In this document: piece by piece, positions 51,296-60,155 of the stretch | How positions within the stretch are numbered: the stretch's first letter is position 1 | Layout of the letters: every line of letters begins with the position of its first letter | Assembly (NCBI GenBank): GCA_046330075.1 | Contig: JAXLTL010000003.1 | Location: 271,986 to 335,985, forward strand | DNA from: JAJTFW01 sp046330075 | Lineage (GTDB): Bacteria; Bacteroidota; Bacteroidia; AKYH767-A; OLB10 | Reading direction: 5' to 3' | Length of the DNA stretch: 64,000 bases | Program-made: the position numbers and the translations under genes | Notes under the pieces: generated by a model | Seen by the model: the letters and a program-made list of their open reading frames with translations, nothing else | Databases searched by the model: none | Told to the model about the DNA's origin: nothing

Positions 51296-52567
51296 TTAAT
51301 GTTCGTGTGCTTCGCCTTGGTTGGTCATTTTCGCAAGAATGAAGAAAGCTCCTTTGGTTACAATCTTTGCATCGGCTGGAATTTCTTTCAGCAAAGTAAT
51401 TTCGGTGTAGCCCACATCGCTTGTTCCTTTCTTTACAGGAATTTTTTCAAAAGTCATTTCACCTTCTGTTGGTTTTTCTTTTTCTGATTCATCATGTTGG
51501 TGTCCGCTTTCATCGTGTTTGTGTTCGGCTTTTTCATCGTGGTGATGTTCGGCTTCGCTGTGTTTGTCGGTTACAATAAAAATGTAATCCTGTCCTTCGC
51601 TGCTTACGATTGCATCGTTTGGCACTGCATCCAACATGGCGTTTTGCAAACTGACTAATGCAGTGATGCTCATCCCGTCAATGAGATTTGTTTTGTCACC
51701 TTCTACCTGTGCATGTATGGCAATGGCTTTGGTGTTGGGTTCAAAGGTGTTGCTGATGCCGAAAATTTTTGCATCGTATTCTTTCCCTGCATTGTTGGTG
51801 AGTGTGAAATGGATGGTTTGTCCGACTTTTAATTTGCTCAAATCTTTTTCATACACATACAAATCCAAATGCAGTTGGCTGTTGTCCACTATTTCTGCAA
51901 TGGGATTATTTGCTTCTACAAAACTTCCGATGTTGACTTTTACATCGCTTACCGAACCTGTGATTGGGCTTGTGATGCTGACAACGGATTGCATGTTGTC
52001 GGGTGAAAGTGTTGCGGTGTTGATGCCGATAAGTTCCAATTGTTTTTGCAAACTTGATTTTTTTGCTCTCAAAGTTTTGAGTTCGGCTTCGGCTTGCTGA
52101 AAAGTTTTTTGTGAAGCTGCGTTTCCTTCTTTCAAAGTTTTCTGCCGTTCAAATTCTGTTTGTGCCAAATCGGTTTTTGCTGATGTGCTTAGAAATTCTT
52201 CTTGCATGGAAATGAAAGAAGCGTTTGAAATGGTTGCCAGCACTTGTCCTTTTGAAACGGTGTTTCCGGGTTGCACCAAAATTGTTTTGACAACTCCGCC
52301 ATAAGTGGCAGATGCACTGGCTTTGTTTTGGTTGGGCACTTTCAGCAGTCCGTTGGCTTTGAGTGAAGCGGTGAGTTGTTTCTTTTCCATTGTGCCTAAC
52401 TGAATGCCTATTGATTTCAATTGCTCTGCTGTAAGTGTTGCAGTGGAAGCGTTCTCATGTTCGTCATGGTGTTCTTCTGCGTTTTCGGTTGCAGTGTTTT
52501 TGTTTCCACATGAATTGAGCAAAAGCGTTGTTGCGATTGCCATTATTACTATGATATATTTTTTCAT
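51296..52567 (-). CDS. RND efflux periplasmic adaptor lipoprotein, CusB/CzcB-like
   Basis: 423 residues: lipoprotein signal (MAIATTLLLNSCGN), His-rich N-terminal stretch (EEHHDEHE), barrel-sandwich and hairpin domains of the HlyD/CusB type (ATYGGVVKTILVQPGNTVSKGQVLATI; GSVSDVKVNIGSFVEANNPIAEIVDNSQLHLDLYVYEKDL), and a second His/Asp/Glu-rich segment (HSEAEHHHDEKAEHKHDES) likely binding Zn, Ni or Cu. It links the inner-membrane pump to the outer membrane channel. 12 bp separate it from both neighbours, so it is part of one operon. Confidence 0.92.
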   Translation of the reverse strand: MKKYIIVIMAIATTLLLNSCGNKNTATENAEEHHDEHENASTATLTAEQLKSIGIQLGTMEKKQLTASLKANGLLKVPNQNKASASATYGGVVKTILVQPGNTVSKGQVLATISNASFISMQEEFLSTSAKTDLAQTEFERQKTLKEGNAASQKTFQQAEAELKTLRAKKSSLQKQLELIGINTATLSPDNMQSVVSITSPITGSVSDVKVNIGSFVEANNPIAEIVDNSQLHLDLYVYEKDLSKLKVGQTIHFTLTNNAGKEYDAKIFGISNTFEPNTKAIAIHAQVEGDKTNLIDGMSITALVSLQNAMLDAVPNDAIVSSEGQDYIFIVTDKHSEAEHHHDEKAEHKHDESGHQHDESEKEKPTEGEMTFEKIPVKKGTSDVGYTEITLLKEIPADAKIVTKGAFFILAKMTNQGEAHEH

Positions 52568-52579
52568 TGTCTGTGAATT

Positions 52580-55500
52580 TTATTTGTTGATTAAGAAATT
52601 GATGTTGATGATGGACTGATTGAGTTCATTGATGCTTTGCAGATAATTTGTTTTAATGGTGGTTGCATTTTGCAAAGCGGCTGCATATTCCAAGTAATTT
52701 ATTTCGCCATTGTTGAATGAAAGTGATGCCGTGCTGATAATTGTTTCAGCGTTTGGCATGGCGGTGTTCTTGTAATAATTGTATTGCAGCAAATGCTGAT
52801 TGTATTCTGCAAAAGAATTTTGCAGTTGGGTTTGCAAAAGCAGTTTGCCGTTGTCGGCTTCTTTTTGCAGTGCCTGTTGTTTGAGCGAAAGCGATTTTAT
52901 TTTTTGAGTGTTGCTCAAAAAAGTCAAAGGCACTGTTACACCTACATTAAAACCTGTGAAGCTTTGCGAACTGTTGTAGTAAACATCTGTTCCGTTTACA
53001 TTCTGAAAACCGATGATGCTTTGGTTCATGTAACCTACTTTGAAGTCGGGGAGTGTTTGTGCTGTTTCAACTTTTTTGTTTTGCTCTGCGATAATTGCTT
53101 GCTGATACATCAATTTCAATGTTGGATTGTTTGCAATCAAAGCGGTGTCAAACGATGCAGTGAATGAAAGCGGCTGAAAACTTTTATCTGCTGCAAGTGA
53201 AAAATCATCTGTTGTATTCAGCAACATTTTCAGCGAAGCATAAGCCGAAGCGATGTCGGTTTGGTTTTGCGATAGCAACAATTGCAATTCGCCTCGTTTG
53301 GTTTCGGCTGTTGTTTTCTCCAACAAATTTGTTTCGCCTGTGGTGTAGCGAAGCGAAGCCACACTTACAAAATTGGAATACAAACTATCTAACTTTTGCA
53401 ATTCGGATTTTGTTTGCTGCAAAAACAACAACTGGTAGAAATACAATTTTACTTGTGCCGTGATGTCATTTGCAGTTGCCTGTTGCGAAAGTTGTGTGCT
53501 TTGCATTTCGGCTTTATACAATTTTGATTTTGCCGAATAGTAAGTTGGAAAAGGAATGGTTTGCTGAATATTGAAACCGTTGTCTTTCTGAATGCTGTTG
53601 TATTGCCCGTATTGAAAATTGACTTCGGTTTTTGGCAATTCAAAAAAAGATTTCTTCAACGCAGTTGAAGATTGCACATTGAGTTGTTGCGATTGAATTA
53701 GCAAATTGTTTTTGAGTGCTAACGAAACTGCATCTTCCAACGAAAGTTGTTTTGGTGCTTGTGCGTTTGCATTGGTAAAACTTAAAACACTTATCAGCAA
53801 AACAATTGCTGTTTCGTTCACTTTGATTTTTGTTTTACCTGAAAACAAAATGTAGAGCAATGGCAAAACAAAAAGTGTGAGGAAGGTTGCAGTAAGCAAA
53901 CCACCGATTACAACGGTTGCAAGTGGCTTCTGAACTTCTGCACCTGCACCGTGAGAAAGTGCCATAGGCAAAAATCCAAGTGATGCAACGGTTGCTGTCA
54001 TCAGCACTGGTCGCAAACGAATTTTTGTTCCCTGCAATACTCTTTGTATTACATCGGTTACTCCGTCTTTTTCTAATTGGTTGAATGTGCTGACTAACAC
54101 AATTCCATTGAGCACCGCCACACCAAACAAAGCAATGAAACCTACACCTGCCGAAATGCTGAAAGGCATATCACGAAGGAGCAACGCAAACACACCACCA
54201 ATTGCACTCATAGGAATTGCAGTATAAATAAGTGTGGCTTGTTTAACAGAAGTGAAAGTGAAATAGAGCAACATAAAAATGAGAGCCAGTGCAACAGGCA
54301 CGGCAATCATCAATCGTGCTGATGCTGCTTGCAAGTTTTCAAATGTGCCTCCGTAGGTGTAATAATATCCTTCGGGAAGTTTTACTTTCTTGTCCAACTG
54401 CTCTTGAATTTCTTTTACCACACTTGCCACATCTCTGCCTTTTACATTAAAGCCAACTACAATTCTTCGCTTGCCATCTTCACGGCTGATTTGTGCTGGT
54501 CCTAATTCCATTTTTATTTCTGCTACTTGTGAGAGTGGAATTTGTGTTCCGTTTGCGGTGGGAATATAGAGGTGGTCTAAATCGTCAATGTCGCTGCGGT
54601 GCATACTGTCTAACCGCACCACTAAATCAAAACGCCTTTCGTTTTCAAACACAACACCTGCTGTGCCACCTGCAAAAGCAGTGCTTACAATGTGATTGAT
54701 GTCTTCAATGTTCAAACCATAGTTTGCAATTTGTGTTCTGTTGTAACGAATAGAAATTTGCGGAAGTCCTTCTACTCTTTCTACACTTGGTTCGGTTGCA
54801 CCTTCTACTTTTTGAATGATGCCTGAAACACGGTTTGCATAATTTAGAAGTGTGTCCATGTTTTCACCGAAGATTTTTACAGCCACATCTTGACGAATGC
54901 CTGTCATCATTTCGCTGAACCGCATTTGTATGGGTTGATTTTTTTCAAAGAATACTCCAGGGATAACAGAAAGTTTTTGTTCAATCTCCTCTGCTAATTC
55001 GTCATACGATTTTTCTGTTTTCCATTCCTTTTGCGGTTTCAGAATTATCATCATGTCGGTTGCTTCGGGTGGCATGGGGTCGGTGGGAACTTCTGCCGAA
55101 CCTGTTTTTCCGACAACCATTTTTACTTCATCCATTTGCTTCACAATTCTTGATGCCTGCATACTTGTTTCAATGCTTTGTGAAAGTGAAGTGCCTTGTG
55201 GTAGTATGCAGTGAAAAGCAAAATCGCCTTCCTGTAAATTGGGAATAAATTCGCCTCCCATTCGTGTGAAAAGAAAAATGCTTACAGCAAAAGCCAAAAC
55301 GGTTACACCTACCACAATTGTTTTTGCATGTATGGCTTTTTGCAAAAGCGGTGTGTAAATGCGTTGGAAAAATTCCATCATTCTATCACTGATGTTTTTC
55401 TTGTGCGATGTTTTCTTGCTCAAGAAAACAGAAGAAATCATAGGAATGTAAGTGAGTGAAAGAATGAATGCACCAAGGATGGCAAACGAAACTGTTTGTG

Positions 55501-56941
55501 CCATTGGTCTAAACATTTTTCCTTCAATGCCAACCAAAGACAGAATTGGGAGATACACAATGAGAATAATTATTTGTCCGAAAGCTGCACTGCTCATCAT
55601 GCGTTTGGCGGATTGAAAAACAGTTTCGTCCATCTGCTTTTGCGAAAGTTTGTTTCCATTTGCTTCTAAGTGGCTGAAAGAAATTCGGTGGAAAATGCTT
55701 TCTACAATTATCACAGCACCGTCCACAATCAAACCGAAATCAATTGCACCTAAACTCATGAGGTTTGCCGAAACACCAAACACATTCATCATTCCCAATG
55801 CAAACAACATGGAGAGAGGAATTGCACTTGCTACAATTAAACCTGCACGAAGGTTTCCAAGGAATAAAACCAAAACAAAAATCACAATCAATGCACCTTC
55901 AACTAAATTTTTCTCCACCGTGCCGATTGCACGATTCACTAAGTCGGTTCTATCTAAATACGGTTCAATCACTACATCATCGGGCAAAGATTTTTGAATG
56001 GTTATCATTTTTGCTTTCACACTGTTCACCACTTCGGCACTGTTTGCACCTTTCAGCATCATTACCACTCCACCTACTGCATCTACCTCACCGTTGTAAG
56101 TCAATGCTCCGTAACGCACTGCACTACCGAAACGAACTTCGGCTACATCTTTTATTAAAATAGGAATACCGTTCGGGCTGTTTTTTACCACAATGTTTTT
56201 TACATCTTCAATTGAACTAACCAAGCCAACTCCACGAATAAAATAGGCGTTTGGCTTTTTGTCAATGTATGCACCGCCTGTGTTTTCGTTATTCTTTTCC
56301 AAAGCCGAAAAAATTTCGGGAATGGAAATGTTCATCGCTAAAAGTTTGTCGGGGTTAACGGCAACTTCATATTGTTTGAGTTTGCCACCGAAAGAATTTA
56401 CCTCTGCAATTCCGGGTGTGCCGTAAAGTTGTCGGGCTACAATCCAGTCCTGCATGGTTCTTAAATCCATTGCAGAATATTTTTGTTCGGCTTCTTTTTT
56501 CGGGTGAATGATGTATTGATATACTTCTCCCAAACCCGTGCTTACAGGTGCTAATTCGGGTTTGCCAATTCCCTTTGGGATTTTTTCTTCGGCTTCTTTT
56601 ATTTTTTCGTTTATGAGTTGCCTTGCGAAATACACATCCACTTTGTCGCTGAACACAACGGTAACCACCGAAAGTCCGAACCGTGAAATACTTCGCAACT
56701 CTTCCAAGTCGGGAAGGTTGGCAACGCTTTGTTCAATTGGGTAAGTTACCAACTGCTCCACCTCTTGCCCTGCAAGGGTTGGGCAAAGCGTAATGATTTG
56801 CACTTGGTTGTTGGTGATGTCTGGCACTGCATCAATAGGCAGTTTGCTTGCACTCCACACTCCCCAAACAATGAGTGCAAGTGTCATCAATGCTATGATG
56901 AATTTATTTTTTATGCTGAACGCAATTATTTTGTCTAACAT
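52580..56941 (-). CDS. CusA/CzcA RND pump fused to an outer membrane factor
   Basis: 1453 residues. Residues 1-1045 or so are a heavy-metal RND pump (IWGVWSASKLPIDAVPDITNNQVQI; FGLIVDGAVIIVESIF; GGEFIPNLQEGDFAF; SISAGVGFIALFGVAVLNGIVLVS). After an internal hydrophobic stretch (VLLISVLSFTNANAQ) the last 390 residues form a TolC/CzcC-like outer membrane efflux domain (LSLEDAVSLALKNNLLIQSQ; MKVGY-type strands; AEYNQHLLQYNYYK). This fusion of CzcA and CzcC is characteristic of Bacteroidota. Substrate ion (Cu, Zn, Co, Ni) unresolved. Confidence 0.92.
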   Translation of the reverse strand: MLDKIIAFSIKNKFIIALMTLALIVWGVWSASKLPIDAVPDITNNQVQIITLCPTLAGQEVEQLVTYPIEQSVANLPDLEELRSISRFGLSVVTVVFSDKVDVYFARQLINEKIKEAEEKIPKGIGKPELAPVSTGLGEVYQYIIHPKKEAEQKYSAMDLRTMQDWIVARQLYGTPGIAEVNSFGGKLKQYEVAVNPDKLLAMNISIPEIFSALEKNNENTGGAYIDKKPNAYFIRGVGLVSSIEDVKNIVVKNSPNGIPILIKDVAEVRFGSAVRYGALTYNGEVDAVGGVVMMLKGANSAEVVNSVKAKMITIQKSLPDDVVIEPYLDRTDLVNRAIGTVEKNLVEGALIVIFVLVLFLGNLRAGLIVASAIPLSMLFALGMMNVFGVSANLMSLGAIDFGLIVDGAVIIVESIFHRISFSHLEANGNKLSQKQMDETVFQSAKRMMSSAAFGQIIILIVYLPILSLVGIEGKMFRPMAQTVSFAILGAFILSLTYIPMISSVFLSKKTSHKKNISDRMMEFFQRIYTPLLQKAIHAKTIVVGVTVLAFAVSIFLFTRMGGEFIPNLQEGDFAFHCILPQGTSLSQSIETSMQASRIVKQMDEVKMVVGKTGSAEVPTDPMPPEATDMMIILKPQKEWKTEKSYDELAEEIEQKLSVIPGVFFEKNQPIQMRFSEMMTGIRQDVAVKIFGENMDTLLNYANRVSGIIQKVEGATEPSVERVEGLPQISIRYNRTQIANYGLNIEDINHIVSTAFAGGTAGVVFENERRFDLVVRLDSMHRSDIDDLDHLYIPTANGTQIPLSQVAEIKMELGPAQISREDGKRRIVVGFNVKGRDVASVVKEIQEQLDKKVKLPEGYYYTYGGTFENLQAASARLMIAVPVALALIFMLLYFTFTSVKQATLIYTAIPMSAIGGVFALLLRDMPFSISAGVGFIALFGVAVLNGIVLVSTFNQLEKDGVTDVIQRVLQGTKIRLRPVLMTATVASLGFLPMALSHGAGAEVQKPLATVVIGGLLTATFLTLFVLPLLYILFSGKTKIKVNETAIVLLISVLSFTNANAQAPKQLSLEDAVSLALKNNLLIQSQQLNVQSSTALKKSFFELPKTEVNFQYGQYNSIQKDNGFNIQQTIPFPTYYSAKSKLYKAEMQSTQLSQQATANDITAQVKLYFYQLLFLQQTKSELQKLDSLYSNFVSVASLRYTTGETNLLEKTTAETKRGELQLLLSQNQTDIASAYASLKMLLNTTDDFSLAADKSFQPLSFTASFDTALIANNPTLKLMYQQAIIAEQNKKVETAQTLPDFKVGYMNQSIIGFQNVNGTDVYYNSSQSFTGFNVGVTVPLTFLSNTQKIKSLSLKQQALQKEADNGKLLLQTQLQNSFAEYNQHLLQYNYYKNTAMPNAETIISTASLSFNNGEINYLEYAAALQNATTIKTNYLQSINELNQSIININFLINK

Positions 56942-56977
56942 TATTTTAATCAGTTAAATGAATGAATACACGATTAC

Positions 56978-57030
56978 TTGCGGTGCGTTAGCACCGTAAG
57001 TAGTTTTGTTTTGTTCCGCTTTAGCGGAAC
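56978..57030 (-). promoter_or_regulatory. Two hairpins between the small exported gene and the pump gene
   Basis: CTTGCGGTGC/GCACCGTAAG (56978-57001) and GTTCCGC/GCGGAAC (57013-57030) lie in the 100-bp gap of the operon. They might reduce read-through or stabilise the mRNA segment; no T tract follows. Confidence 0.5.
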
Positions 57031-57042
57031 ATCAGAAATTCA

Positions 57043-57366
57043 TTAACTGATTTTTGGCGGTTGCCAAATAGACAAATACACCTCTGAATTAAACGAGGCG
57101 TTGTATATAGGGAATTTTTCTACTGAAACAGGGATGTGTAGCGATAAACTGTATGAAGCAAATGAACTGCTAAAGGTTTGTCCGCAACAAGCACACATAC
57201 AAAATGGGGAGCAATTTTCGGTGTCGCTGTCGTGGTTTGTGTGGTCGGTGGTAGCGTATGTGGATTGGTCGGCACTCTGGTATTTACAGTCGTCCCTGTC
57301 GCTGCAAGGCATAACTGCCAAAGCCAACAAGTAAAAACTAAATATGAGTGTCAAAACTTTTTTCAC
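57043..57366 (-). CDS. Small exported Cys/His-rich protein of the metal operon (DUF6660-like)
   Basis: 107 residues from a GTG at 57366 (KKVLTLIFSFYLLALAVMPC signal peptide). The mature part is rich in possible metal ligands: CSDRDDCKYQ, ATTDHTNHDSDTENC, SPFCMCACCGQTF. Upstream in-frame codons show no conserved sequence and GTG fits the signal peptide. It is the first gene of the cassette operon, a short distance before the RND pump, and may be a periplasmic metal buffer or sensor. Confidence 0.75.
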   Translation of the reverse strand: MKKVLTLIFSFYLLALAVMPCSDRDDCKYQSADQSTYATTDHTNHDSDTENCSPFCMCACCGQTFSSSFASYSLSLHIPVSVEKFPIYNASFNSEVYLSIWQPPKIS

Positions 57367-57578
57367 GGGGCAAATGTAGGTAAAAATTTGTCGGTTTAGC
57401 ACAAAACTGTCGGGTGGCACTGGTGCGGCTGGGCAAAATAAAATGTGCTGCAAAAGTGGGTCGGTTTGTGGGTGGCTTTGCAGCTCTTTTTATTTTGCGA
57501 AGGGTTGGCTTGTATTTTGATTTTTTGCACTGTCGGTATTGGTTAGCACTGTCGGTCGGTTAGGGTTGCTGATAACGT

Positions 57579-59237
57579 CAGTTCGTGCAAAAACAAATTT
57601 AATAATTCGCTTTTAACCTATTACGCTCCATGATGGCCTATAGTATGAGAATAATTCGTTGATTGTAATGCGCTTAATAGTGCGCCATAAAGCTAAAAGC
57701 GATAAAAAACACCTCTCCAGGCGTGTTTTTAGCCCTGTAAAGCCTAAAATTCCTACGGCCCGGACAAAGTTGTACACCAGGAAGATTATCCCGAACTCTC
57801 CATTGTTCTTTTTTAGTCCCTTTAGCAGGATGTGGTCGTACCCCCATTGGCGTTTGATGGTGCCGAAGGGGTGTTCGCAAAGGCACTGTCTTTTTTGATA
57901 AAGCTCTTTTTCTCGAAGTAGTCGCTTGTTATTGGCTTCTACGGCTTCTGCATTCTCGCTGCGTTCAATGATTCTTCCGTTGGGGTTGGTGGTGCATTCG
58001 CTCCTTACCGGACATGTTTTACAGGCCGGTGTCTTATAATGCCTGACCTGCGTTTCGCTAGTCTTCCGGTATTTCTTGGTGTACCATTTGCCGGTGGTCT
58101 TCATCACATTGCCAGCCGGACAGAGATATTGATCTTTCTTTGGATGGTAGATGAATCGTTCGCCATAATAGGGTGCAGTGGGCACCGGATTGCTCCGGTT
58201 TACTTCCTGAAAGGCCACGAAAGTTATGATGCCATTCGACATGCATTGCTGTAACTGTTCACCATTGTGATAACCTTTATCCGCCAGTGCACTTAATCGT
58301 TCTTTATTGCAAATCTTTTTTACTTCCATGGCTACCGGAAACAATGCTTTGCGATCATTGGTATTAGTGGTTTCGTAATGGACGATTAATTTGTTCTTCT
58401 CATCAACAGCCGTCTGAACGTTGTAAGCAACTTCGATTACACTTCCATGTAATATCATTGTTCTGGAATCCGGGTCGGTGGTGGATATTTGTCCGTCGCC
58501 CTGTTCATCGAGTTGTTTCTGGAGCTGGTCGTACTTCAATCCTCGCTCAGCTTGTATTAAAATCTTCTCCGCTAGATTTTCCGTTTGTTCTGCATCGGCC
58601 TGATCCATTTCATTGAAGTAATCAATTATCTTATCGCTGACGTGATCCAGTTGCCGATCGATCTTTGCCTGATTATAGTTGTTCTTTTTAGAGTTAACCG
58701 CCCGGAACTTCGATGAGTCGATGCCGATCAGGTCACCATCAATGATGTTCCATGACCTGCAGCATTGAACGAAATGACGGAATAAATTACGGAATGCTTC
58801 CGGATTCTCACTTCTGAATCCGGCTATAGTGCGAAAGCAAGGTTGTAAACCTTTCAACAACCAGATCAGTTCAATGTTCCGCTTGCATTCCCGCTCTAAT
58901 AAACGTGAAGTGCGAATACGATTCAAATAGCCATAAAGATATAGCTTCAATAAATCAGCAGGATCATATCCGGGTCTTCCATCTTCCGACTTCACCATTT
59001 TCTTAAAGCCTAGTTTCGTTAGATCAAGTCCCTTTATAAAAAGATCTACCAAACGTACAGGATTATTTTCATTAATGCTTTCCTCTAATGTAGCCGGAAA
59101 AAGCACTGTCTGATCACGATCAAATCCGGTAATGTATCCCATGCTGTTTAAAATTGATTACAATGGAAAGATATATTCAGATTGAATTATCTGCAAGTAA
59201 AATAGAGTTAAGTTATGAGTGGTTTTTGCACAGTCTG
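57579..59237 (-). mobile_element. IS1182-like insertion sequence, copy 2 (1659 bp)
   Basis: Same termini and length as copy 1, offset exactly 10166 bp, in the same orientation. Target duplications ACGT lie at 57575-57578 and 59238-59241. Since each copy has its own matching duplication, both inserted independently. Confidence 0.93.
57613..59142 (-). CDS. IS1182 family transposase, copy 2
   Basis: 509 residues, with the same protein sequence as copy 1, including the DUF772-type domain and DDE core. Identity implies recent transposition or gene conversion. The pair forms 1.66-kb direct repeats around the metal operon. Confidence 0.93.
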   Translation of the reverse strand: MGYITGFDRDQTVLFPATLEESINENNPVRLVDLFIKGLDLTKLGFKKMVKSEDGRPGYDPADLLKLYLYGYLNRIRTSRLLERECKRNIELIWLLKGLQPCFRTIAGFRSENPEAFRNLFRHFVQCCRSWNIIDGDLIGIDSSKFRAVNSKKNNYNQAKIDRQLDHVSDKIIDYFNEMDQADAEQTENLAEKILIQAERGLKYDQLQKQLDEQGDGQISTTDPDSRTMILHGSVIEVAYNVQTAVDEKNKLIVHYETTNTNDRKALFPVAMEVKKICNKERLSALADKGYHNGEQLQQCMSNGIITFVAFQEVNRSNPVPTAPYYGERFIYHPKKDQYLCPAGNVMKTTGKWYTKKYRKTSETQVRHYKTPACKTCPVRSECTTNPNGRIIERSENAEAVEANNKRLLREKELYQKRQCLCEHPFGTIKRQWGYDHILLKGLKKNNGEFGIIFLVYNFVRAVGILGFTGLKTRLERCFLSLLALWRTIKRITINELFSYYRPSWSVIG

Positions 59238-59373
59238 ACGTTTCAGGGGTTTGCGATGGCGGGGTATTTTAGCACAAAACTTTGTTCGGAGAACTGAACT
59301 TCCACCTTGTACGAATGTGTCTGCGAAGCACAGAATCCCCGCTATCGCAAACCCCATGTTAGCTCTTGTGTTT

Positions 59374-59991
59374 CTATTTCTCATAGCTAATTTTGTGTCT
59401 ATATTGAAGTTTATCTCCCTTTGAAAAGTCAAGACTTGAAATGAGATATTCTTTGTAGTAAAAATATTTTACAAACAAGTCCTGATTGTAGTAATATCTC
59501 ATTGTATATATATCATCTTCCTGTCCTGCCTTTATATTTATTGTCTCGATCTGATAACTGCTATTTCTATATTCACAATACATTGGCAATTTGTCTGATA
59601 CATAAAAGCCATCTAAAAAGTAATCGGGTCCAAATGGGTCATTGAAAGTTTTATTAACTGTCCCGTCTTCCGAGTAAGTAAATAGTATTGACCTGTATAT
59701 AGTTGAATTAAATCTATAGTCAAACCTGTGTTCTATAATTCTACCTGCACTGTCAATTATGTAATAGTTGACGATTGAACTGTCTTTGATATTTCCTAAA
59801 GTGTCAAAGTGAAATTTCGTTTCTGTGAAACTCTTAATTTGAAGCTCTTTCAGAAAGTATAAAATAAAGTTACTGTCAAGCTTTGAAAAAACTTCTTGGC
59901 CATTTACGAGGTAGTCTTTGTAATTGAGATTTTGTCCCAATAAAGAGCTTGTTATAAGTCCTAACAATATTGTAATAACTATTCGTGTCAT
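59374..59991 (-). CDS. Cassette-borne exported hypothetical protein
   Basis: 205 residues from the ATG at 59991 (MTRIVITILLGLITSSLLGQ, signal peptide). The rest has YD-like beta hairpins (YYIIDSAGRIIEHRFDYRFN; FTYSEDGTVNKTFNDPFG; YYYNQDLFVKYFYYKEYLIS), similar in style to the chromosomal protein at 29542. An upstream in-frame ATG at 60093 lies inside attC site e and is rejected. It is the only gene of a cassette of about 770 bp. Function unknown. Confidence 0.75.
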   Translation of the reverse strand: MTRIVITILLGLITSSLLGQNLNYKDYLVNGQEVFSKLDSNFILYFLKELQIKSFTETKFHFDTLGNIKDSSIVNYYIIDSAGRIIEHRFDYRFNSTIYRSILFTYSEDGTVNKTFNDPFGPDYFLDGFYVSDKLPMYCEYRNSSYQIETINIKAGQEDDIYTMRYYYNQDLFVKYFYYKEYLISSLDFSKGDKLQYRHKISYEK

Positions 59992-60000
59992 TTTAACATA

Positions 60001-60142
60001 AGGGCTAACGTTTCGGGGCTTTGCGTTCGGGCGGGTTTCGGAGCACAAAACTGTCAACCAGCACTGAACTTGAATAGAAGCACAAAGCTCCAAGTTTGCA
60101 CGTCACCCCGCCTGACGCAAAACCCGTGTTACCAGTAGTGCC
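60001..60142 (-). other. attC-like site e
   Basis: Imperfect palindrome: GCTAACGTTTCGGGGCTTTG near one end and CTGACGCAAAACCCGTGTTACC at the other side (shown in part), with an inner AGCACAAAACT/AAGTTTGCAC region. R'' GGCACTACTGGTAAC is complementary over 13 or more bases to the start of its cassette (TTACCAGTAATGCC). Crossover expected between 60008 and 60009. Confidence 0.82.
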
Positions 60143-60155
60143 TTCTCGTCTGTCG

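Larger units (their letters stand above)
57563..59368 (-). other. attC-like site d, interrupted by an IS1182-like element
   Basis: Parts at 57563-57578 (ending GATAACGT) and 59242-59368 flank copy 2 of the IS. Removing it restores TAACGTTTCAGGGGTTTGCG...CGCAAACCCCATGTTAGC. R'' AAGAGCTAAC complements the start of its cassette (TTAGCCCTT after site e) with one mismatch. Confidence 0.78.

Noticed and set aside
56978..57001. Hairpin containing GTTAGCAC as another attC site
   Set aside because: Only about 24 bp, no outer arms of the shared type and no complementarity with a cassette start.
47409..59241. Composite transposon formed by the two IS1182-like copies
   Set aside because: Each copy has its own 4-bp duplication (ACGG and ACGT) and outer flanks do not match.
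59991..60093. Upstream start extending the cassette gene into attC site e
   Set aside because: The extra codons translate the recombination site; the ATG at 59991 is followed directly by a signal peptide.
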